DNA of 9,316 bases. Source: DATBSK01 sp964532485 (GTDB lineage: Bacteria; Actinomycetota; Acidimicrobiia; IMCC26256; PALSA-555). The notes below the pieces were generated by a model. The model saw only the letters and a program-made list of their open reading frames with translations. It did no database searches and had not been told where the DNA came from. The stretch lies in the NCBI GenBank assembly GCA_964532485.1, contig CAZHKE010000085.1, forward strand, positions 1 to 9,316, given 5' to 3'. Made by a program: the position numbers and the translations under genes. Shown here one piece after another: positions 5,594 to 9,316 of this stretch. Positions within the stretch are counted from its first letter, which is position 1; every line of letters starts with the position of its first letter.

Positions 5594-6214
5594 TCAGGTC
5601 GGCGCGATGAAGGCCTTCCGCGCCGCGGTGCACTCGGCGCGCGCGGCGCAGCCGACGAGGTGGTCGTTGACGAGGCCGAGCGACTGCATCGCCGCGTAGG
5701 CCGTCGTCGGACCGACGAACCGGAAGCCGTAGCGCTTGAGCTCCTGGGCGAGAGCCTTCGACCCGGCTGTCTGCGCCTCGAGGTCACCGAAGGACCTCGG
5801 GGCGTGCCGTCGCCCCCGCGGCTCGTACGACCAGAGGAGCGAGGCCAGCGTCCGGCCGTCGTCGTGGACTGCGAGGGTCGCCCAGGCGTTGGCGACGGCG
5901 GCCTCGATCTTCCCCCGGTGCCGCACGATCGCAGCGTCGTGCAGCAGGCGCCGCACGTCGCGGGCCCCGAACCTCGCGACCCGCACGGGATCGAAGCCGG
6001 CGAACGCGGCCCGAAAGCCCTCTCGCTTGCGGAGGATCGTGAGCCACGAGAGCCCGGACTGGAAGCCCTCGAGGCAGAGCTTCTCGTAGATGCGGACGTC
6101 GTCGTCGACCGGCCGCCCCCACTCCCGGTCGTGGTACTCGAGGTAGTCGGCCGGCGCGGCGCCCCACCGGCAGCGCCGGCGACCGTCAGCGCCGCGCACG
6201 AGGTCGCCGGCCAC
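5594..6214 (-). CDS. tag: DNA-3-methyladenine glycosylase I
   Basis: The 206-residue enzyme belongs to the Tag family, which removes 3-methyladenine from alkylated DNA and starts base-excision repair. Compared with E. coli Tag from memory, the zinc ligands are all present: Cys15 and His28 (spacing 13, as in Cys4/His17), and His185 and Cys189 (HxxxC, as in His175/Cys179). The binding-pocket residues Tyr27, Trp32, Glu49 and Trp57 also line up, with LEGFQSGLSWLTILRKRE as the clearest stretch. The length is about 19 residues more than the E. coli protein. The start is GTG, one base after the stop of the chagasin-like gene, so it is very likely co-transcribed and coupled with it and dnaB. A GTG at codon 6 is an alternative. 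Its stop abuts that of the Rpf-like gene with no bases between. Confidence 0.95.
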   Translation of the reverse strand: MAGDLVRGADGRRRCRWGAAPADYLEYHDREWGRPVDDDVRIYEKLCLEGFQSGLSWLTILRKREGFRAAFAGFDPVRVARFGARDVRRLLHDAAIVRHRGKIEAAVANAWATLAVHDDGRTLASLLWSYEPRGRRHAPRSFGDLEAQTAGSKALAQELKRYGFRFVGPTTAYAAMQSLGLVNDHLVGCAARAECTAARKAFIAPT

Positions 6215-6215
6215 C

Positions 6216-6659
6216 TCAGGTCACGGTGACCGAGTACGTCACCTCGCGCGCGTCGGCACCGTCCTCGAACCCGCGCGCATACAGCAGCGTCAGCGCGGCG
6301 CTGCCGGCGCTCCCGGCCGAGAACACGAACCTCTGCTGCCCGGGCGCCCCGAGCCGGTCGGTCGACGGCTTCACGTACTCGCGGTGCTGCTCGCTGACGA
6401 CGGCCTCGTCGGACGACGTGGCCCTCCACTCGTACCCGGTGCTCGCGTTCGACTCGAGCTCGATCACGAAGTCGTCGCCACCGGCGACGGAGATCTCGGT
6501 GTCGCCCTCGCCGTACACGGCGCACCCTCGGCACGCCGCCGAGCCGGCGCTGGTCGTGGTGCTGGTGCTCGGCGACTTCGACGACTCGTCCTCGGTGCTG
6601 CACGCCGCCGCCGTGACCAGGAGCAACGCGACCACGGCGACCGGCGCGCGTCGCGTCAC
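6216..6659 (-). CDS. Chagasin-like (I42) protease-inhibitor lipoprotein
   Basis: The product has 147 residues. The N-terminus is a lipoprotein signal: basic residues, a hydrophobic core at 6-16, then AAAC with Cys20 as the lipidation site. A Ser/Thr-rich linker follows (21-41). The domain from about residue 48 on looks like the chagasin/amoebiasin cysteine-protease-inhibitor fold. NASTGYEW at 71-78 matches the family NPTTGY loop, GAPGQQRFVF is at 104-113, and LLYARGFE at 125-132 sits where the third (RPW-type) loop is expected. A CRGC pair (43-46) just before the domain is unusual and might form a disulphide. The protein would be anchored outside the membrane. The GTG start overlaps the dnaB stop as GTGA with no separate ribosome site, and tag begins one base after its stop, so it is embedded in a three-gene unit. 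Confidence 0.85.
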   Translation of the reverse strand: MTRRAPVAVVALLLVTAAACSTEDESSKSPSTSTTTSAGSAACRGCAVYGEGDTEISVAGGDDFVIELESNASTGYEWRATSSDEAVVSEQHREYVKPSTDRLGAPGQQRFVFSAGSAGSAALTLLYARGFEDGADAREVTYSVTVT

Positions 6660-8023
6660 GTGTCGCGCGCCATGTTGGCGAACTTCGTGAAGTGGTCGAG
6701 GAACGCGAGCCGCGTCACGCCCGTCGGCCCGTTCCTGTGCTTCGCCACGATGATCTCCGCGGTGCCGCGCTGGTCGGACTCCGGGTTGTAGATCTCGTCC
6801 CGGTACAAGAAGACCACGACGTCCGCGTCCTGCTCCAGACTCCCGGACTCACGGAGGTCGGCGAGCATGGGGCGCTTGTCCTGGCGGTACTCGAGCTGCC
6901 GGTTGAGCTGGGACAGCGCGATGACGGGACAGTCGAGCTCGCGGGCGAGGATCTTCAGACCACGCGAGATGTCGGCAACCTCGACCTGGCGGTTGTCCGC
7001 GCGACGCGTCGTGCTCGGCGACATCAGCTGGAGGTAGTCGAGGACCACGAGACCCAGGTCGCCGTAGCGAGCCTTCGTGCGCCGCGCCTTGGCACGCATC
7101 TCCATGACCGTGCAATGCGGGTTGTCGTCGATGAGCAGCGGGGTCTCGGCAAGTCGGCCCACCGCGTGCGAGAGCCGCGTCCACTCGTCTTCGCGGATCT
7201 TGCCGGTCTGCAGCTTGCGCAGCTCGACGCGCGACTCCCCGGACAGCAGTCGCTTGGTGAGCTCGAGCGTGCCCATCTCCATCGAGAAGAACATCACGGG
7301 CCGCCGCGCGCTCATCGCGACGTTTGCCGCGGCACCGAGCGCGAACGCCGTCTTCCCACACCCCGGTCGTGCGGCGACCACCAACAGGTTCGACGGCTGG
7401 AGTCCGAGCAGCATGCTGTCGAGGTCGACGTAGCCGGTCTCGACGCCGGTGATCTCACCGTCGCTGCCGTAGAGCGCCTCGAGCTGGTCGAGCGTGTCCT
7501 GCAGCGCGTCGGACACGCCGGTCATCGAGTCGGACACCCGGCGCTCGGCCACCTCGAACACGAGCGACTCCGCGCGGTCGAGCGTCTCCGCCACCTCGCC
7601 GGAGTCGTCGTAGCCCATCTCCGAGATCTCGCCCGCGACGGCGATCAGACGACGGAGGAGCGCGAGCTCGTTGACGATGCGCGCGTAGTGCGAGGCGTTG
7701 GCCGACGCGGGCGTCTGCGCCTGCAGCCGGAGCAGCGCCTGGCGACCGCCGAGACCGTCGAGCAGATCGGCGCGACGCAGCTCGTCGGCGACCGTGACGG
7801 GGTCGACGGGCTCGCCCTGCCCGTAGAGCGACATGACCGCGTCGTAGATGTTGGCGTGCGCCGGCTTGTAGAAGTCGGCGATGTCGACGCCCACCTCGGT
7901 GGCGGCGCTGATCGCGTCGCGCGACAGCAGCATCGCCCCGAGGAGCGACTCCTCGGCTTCGAGGTTGTGGGGCGGGACCCGCCCCAGATCACGCCGCGGG
8001 CTCGCCTCGAGCGCCTGGACCAC
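6656..8023 (-). CDS. dnaB: Replicative DNA helicase DnaB
   Basis: This is the hexameric fork helicase, 455 residues, normal for the family and without an intein. The N-terminal domain starts with the typical VPPHNLEAEESLLGAML (16-32). The RecA-like ATPase domain runs from about 195 on. It has Walker A ARPGCGKT at 218-225 with Lys224 (family form ARPSMGKT), Walker B LVVLDYLQLM at 325-334, RQVEVADISRGLK at 345-357, SQLNRQLEYR at 371-380, RESGSLEQDAD at 391-401, and KHRNGPTG at 428-435, which carries the probable arginine finger. The GTG start has a GGGAGGG ribosome site 9 bases upstream. It lies 355 bp downstream of rplI, the familiar rpsR-rplI-dnaB order. Its stop overlaps the chagasin-like start as GTGA. 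Confidence 0.97.
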   Translation of the reverse strand: MVQALEASPRRDLGRVPPHNLEAEESLLGAMLLSRDAISAATEVGVDIADFYKPAHANIYDAVMSLYGQGEPVDPVTVADELRRADLLDGLGGRQALLRLQAQTPASANASHYARIVNELALLRRLIAVAGEISEMGYDDSGEVAETLDRAESLVFEVAERRVSDSMTGVSDALQDTLDQLEALYGSDGEITGVETGYVDLDSMLLGLQPSNLLVVAARPGCGKTAFALGAAANVAMSARRPVMFFSMEMGTLELTKRLLSGESRVELRKLQTGKIREDEWTRLSHAVGRLAETPLLIDDNPHCTVMEMRAKARRTKARYGDLGLVVLDYLQLMSPSTTRRADNRQVEVADISRGLKILARELDCPVIALSQLNRQLEYRQDKRPMLADLRESGSLEQDADVVVFLYRDEIYNPESDQRGTAEIIVAKHRNGPTGVTRLAFLDHFTKFANMARDT

Positions 8024-8122
8024 CCCCGCTATCCCTCCCCCGCCCCGGTTCGGAGCTGTCTGGCCGAACGGGCTGTTCTCCGCCTCGTCACCGCCGGTTC
8101 ACGAAGCGGGGGCGAGGTGGCC

Positions 8123-8134
8123 ATGTGCGCACAT
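8123..8134. promoter_or_regulatory. 12-bp perfect palindrome upstream of dnaB
   Basis: ATGTGCGCACAT is perfectly self-complementary. It lies 100 bp upstream of the dnaB start, next to the first DnaA-box-like site. It could be a binding site for a dimeric regulator, but no known regulator is recognised. Confidence 0.3.
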
Positions 8135-8140
8135 CCGCCT

Positions 8141-8204
8141 TGTGGATCGATAGACCGATTTCCCTGTGGACTCGTCATTTCGCTGTCCCCACCCCTGTGG
8201 ATAA
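8141..8204 (+). promoter_or_regulatory. Cluster of DnaA-box-like sites
   Basis: Three TGTGGA-centred sites lie in the same orientation. TGTGGATCG (8141-8149) matches 7 of 9 consensus bases, TGTGGACTC (8165-8173) matches 6 of 9, and TGTGGATAA (8196-8204) is the exact reverse complement of the DnaA consensus TTATCCACA. They are spaced 24 and 31 bp apart. They lie 118-181 bp upstream of dnaB, where DnaA could act on its transcription. A role in replication initiation is a weaker possibility because dnaA and dnaN are not in the window. Confidence 0.5.
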
Positions 8205-8331
8205 GCCGTTCACCTGCTCGTTTCCCACGCCTGACGTGCATCGAGGCGCCGGTAGGGGCGAAGAGATCGTCCCTCGGGGGTGTGACAGCGCTTCGGGGTC
8301 GGACGCGACGACGCTGCGGGACTGCGGTGCG

Positions 8332-8346
8332 GCGCCCGGAGGGCGC
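8332..8346 (-). terminator. Small hairpin downstream of rplI
   Basis: GCGCCC-GGA-GGGCGC forms a 6-bp stem with a 3-nt loop, 32 bp after the rplI stop. The position suits a terminator of the ribosomal operon, but the stem is short and no T-run follows on the minus strand. Confidence 0.35.
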
Positions 8347-8378
8347 TCGCCAGGGAGTGCGCGGCCGAAGCCGGGTGC

Positions 8379-8825
8379 TCAGCCGGCGACGACCTCGACG
8401 GTGACGGAGGCGGTCACATCGGGGTGCAGCCGCACGGGCACCTCGACGTCGCCGAGCTCCTTGAGGGGCTCGTCGAGCTGGATGCTGCGCCGGTCGATCT
8501 CGGCATCGGCCGCCGCGGTGATCGCCTGGGCGAGGTCGGCCGTCGTGATCGAGCCGAAGAGCTTGCCGCCCTCGCCGGCGCGAGCCGTGACCGTGATGCG
8601 CGAGCCGGTGAGACGCCCGGCGATCTCTTCGGCGCGCGCGCGCTCGCGCGCGTCTCGCGCCGCGCGATTGCGGCGCATCGCGTCGGCCTGAGCGACCACC
8701 CCCTTCGAGGCCCTCATCGCCAGTCCGCGGGGGACCAGGAAGTTGCGCGCATAGCCGTCGGCGACCTCGACGATGTCGCCCTTGTGGCCGAGCGTGTCGA
8801 CGTCGTCACGCAGCACGACCTTCAC
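8379..8825 (-). CDS. rplI: 50S ribosomal protein bL9
   Basis: The product has 148 residues, the usual length of bL9. The N-terminal domain MKVVLRDDVDTLGHKGDIVE and GYARNFLVPRGLAM (24-37) is strongly conserved. An Arg/Ala-rich connecting helix follows (about 42-74), then the C-terminal rRNA-binding domain with GKLFGSITTADLA (87-99). It binds 23S rRNA near the L1 stalk. The start is GTG. It overlaps the rpsR stop as GTGA, and a GAGGA ribosome site lies 6 bases upstream, inside the end of rpsR, so translation of the two is probably coupled. Confidence 0.97.
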   Translation of the reverse strand: MKVVLRDDVDTLGHKGDIVEVADGYARNFLVPRGLAMRASKGVVAQADAMRRNRAARDARERARAEEIAGRLTGSRITVTARAGEGGKLFGSITTADLAQAITAAADAEIDRRSIQLDEPLKELGDVEVPVRLHPDVTASVTVEVVAG

Positions 8826-9316
8826 GACTGGTCCTCGGGCTCCGGGGCGCCGCCCTCGGCACCACCATCGTCGGCACGACCACCATCGGGACCGGCGACC
8901 TCCGCGGTCTCCGCGACCTCCGCGGTCTCCGCGTCGACCGGGACGTCGACGGCTCCCTCGCGGGCGGCGGCGGTCGCCGAGTCGGCCGAGGTGGGCGGCG
9001 GCGCGGCGGGCGACGGCACCGGCGCCTCGCCCTCGGGCGCGCGCAGCGGGCCCTCCCGGTCACCGCGATCGCCACGCTTGCCCTTGCTCCGATGCGTCAC
9101 CTGCCGCACGGAGTACGGCAGCAGCGCCATCTCGCGGGCCACTCGGATCGCCCGCGCGACCTCCCTCTGCTGTTGCGCGTCGTTGCCCGTCACCCGACGG
9201 GCTCGGATCTTGGCCCGCTCCGACATGAAGCGCCGGAGGAGGTTGACGTCCTTGTAGTCGACGTAGGTGACCGACTCCTGGTCGAGGATCGAGACCTTGC
9301 GCTTGGGCTTGCGGTC
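8822..9316 (-). CDS. rpsR: 30S ribosomal protein bS18, 5' end outside window, long C-terminal tail
   Basis: The frame runs off the right edge, so the first codons are missing; 164 residues are visible. The conserved core covers visible residues 1-78: YVDYKDVNLLRRFMSERAKI, ARRVTGNDAQQQREVARAI and REMALLPYSVRQVTH. Here bS18 normally ends, at about 75-90 residues in total. This protein continues for about 86 more residues: first basic (GKRGDRGDRE), then Ala/Pro/Glu/Asp-rich with no predicted fold, including an AETAEV repeat. The zinc-type Cys positions are all replaced: VSILDQES stands where CxxC-type proteins have two Cys, and TGND stands where they have TGNC. It is therefore a cysteine-free form. 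The stop overlaps the rplI start. The ATG at 9226 is internal, not the true start. Confidence 0.95.
   Translation of the reverse strand, partial: DRKPKRKVSILDQESVTYVDYKDVNLLRRFMSERAKIRARRVTGNDAQQQREVARAIRVAREMALLPYSVRQVTHRSKGKRGDRGDREGPLRAPEGEAPVPSPAAPPPTSADSATAAAREGAVDVPVDAETAEVAETAEVAGPDGGRADDGGAEGGAPEPEDQS
8895..8930. repeat. Perfect 18-bp tandem duplication in the rpsR tail
   Basis: GCGACCTCCGCGGTCTCC occurs twice in direct succession (8895-8912 and 8913-8930), and the next three bases begin a third copy. The unit is a multiple of three and encodes the AETAEV repeat in the acidic tail of bS18, so copy-number change would keep the reading frame. Confidence 0.85.

Larger units (their letters stand above)
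8024..8378. other. 355-bp gap between rplI and dnaB
   Basis: This non-coding stretch separates rplI from dnaB. It holds a small hairpin near rplI (8332-8346), three DnaA-box-like sequences (8141-8204), a 12-bp palindrome (8123-8134) and the dnaB ribosome site. A 70-codon minus-strand frame (8241-8029) runs through it but resembles no protein. The part at 8041-8110 shows nothing I can name. The dnaB promoter must lie here, but no convincing -35/-10 pair was found. Confidence 0.6.

Noticed and set aside
5551..6603. 350-codon minus-strand frame across tag and the chagasin-like gene
   Set aside because: It is out of frame with two well-supported genes on the same strand, and its sequence is Arg/Ser/Pro-rich filler.
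6656..8023. Intein in DnaB
   Set aside because: DnaB is a common intein host, but here the ATPase motifs are continuous and the length (455 residues) is normal.
8029..8241. 70-codon minus-strand frame in the rplI-dnaB gap
   Set aside because: The product is Arg-rich with no known domain and no convincing ribosome site, and the region is better explained by regulatory sites.
6692..8404. 570-codon open frame on the plus strand opposite dnaB
   Set aside because: It is the antisense shadow of dnaB in GC-rich DNA. The translation is Arg/His/Glu/Val-rich with no recognisable domain, while dnaB on the other strand has every family motif.

Overview
This is a chromosomal, very GC-rich bacterial window that reads as Actinomycetota. 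The main pointers are a NucS/EndoMS mismatch endonuclease, an Rpf-like secreted transglycosylase, dense coding, and GTG starts for 9 of the 13 protein genes whose start is visible. The form of the Rpf-like domain and the DUF2269-like and DUF3054-like membrane proteins would fit the class Acidimicrobiia. That placement is an inference from family resemblance, not from a phylogeny. I see no mobile element, CRISPR array, phage gene or rRNA.

Layout, left to right. A complete tRNA-Gly(CCC) opens the window on the plus strand. A minus-strand pair follows: a small protein with a double-cysteine motif and, downstream of it, an EamA-family transporter. Divergent from the pair, across 48 bp, is a plus-strand zinc-independent MDR/quinone-oxidoreductase-like enzyme. 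Three minus-strand membrane proteins come next (DUF3054-like, a two-helix unknown, DUF2269-like). nucS reads divergently from the DUF2269-like gene, and the two promoters appear to share -10 bases. A 36-nt, almost perfect palindrome sits between nucS and a convergent 60-residue membrane protein, and is probably a two-way terminator. An Rpf-like exported transglycosylase follows on the plus strand. It may be preceded by a 23-codon leader ORF, and its stop codon touches the stop of the convergent tag gene. The right third is a minus-strand housekeeping block in the order rpsR (5' end outside the window), rplI, a 355-bp gap, dnaB, a chagasin-like lipoprotein, tag.

How the genes fit together. rpsR and rplI are ribosomal and overlap by GTGA. 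dnaB, the chagasin-like gene and tag are joined by a GTGA overlap and a 1-bp gap, which suggests one transcript carrying the replicative helicase, a predicted extracytoplasmic protease inhibitor and an alkylation-repair glycosylase. NucS (mismatch correction) and Tag (3-methyladenine repair) are both genome-maintenance enzymes but lie in separate units.

The points most worth following are these: (1) bS18 lacks the zinc-ligand cysteines and carries an unusual acidic, Ala/Pro-rich C-terminal tail of about 86 residues that contains a perfect 18-bp tandem repeat; (2) several starts have a TAnnnT box exactly 6 bases upstream, a leaderless-transcript signature, including the start of nucS; (3) DnaA-box-like sites, one matching the consensus perfectly, lie in the gap upstream of dnaB; (4) the small leader ORF overlaps the rpf-like start by ATGA. 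I found no clearly new multi-gene system.
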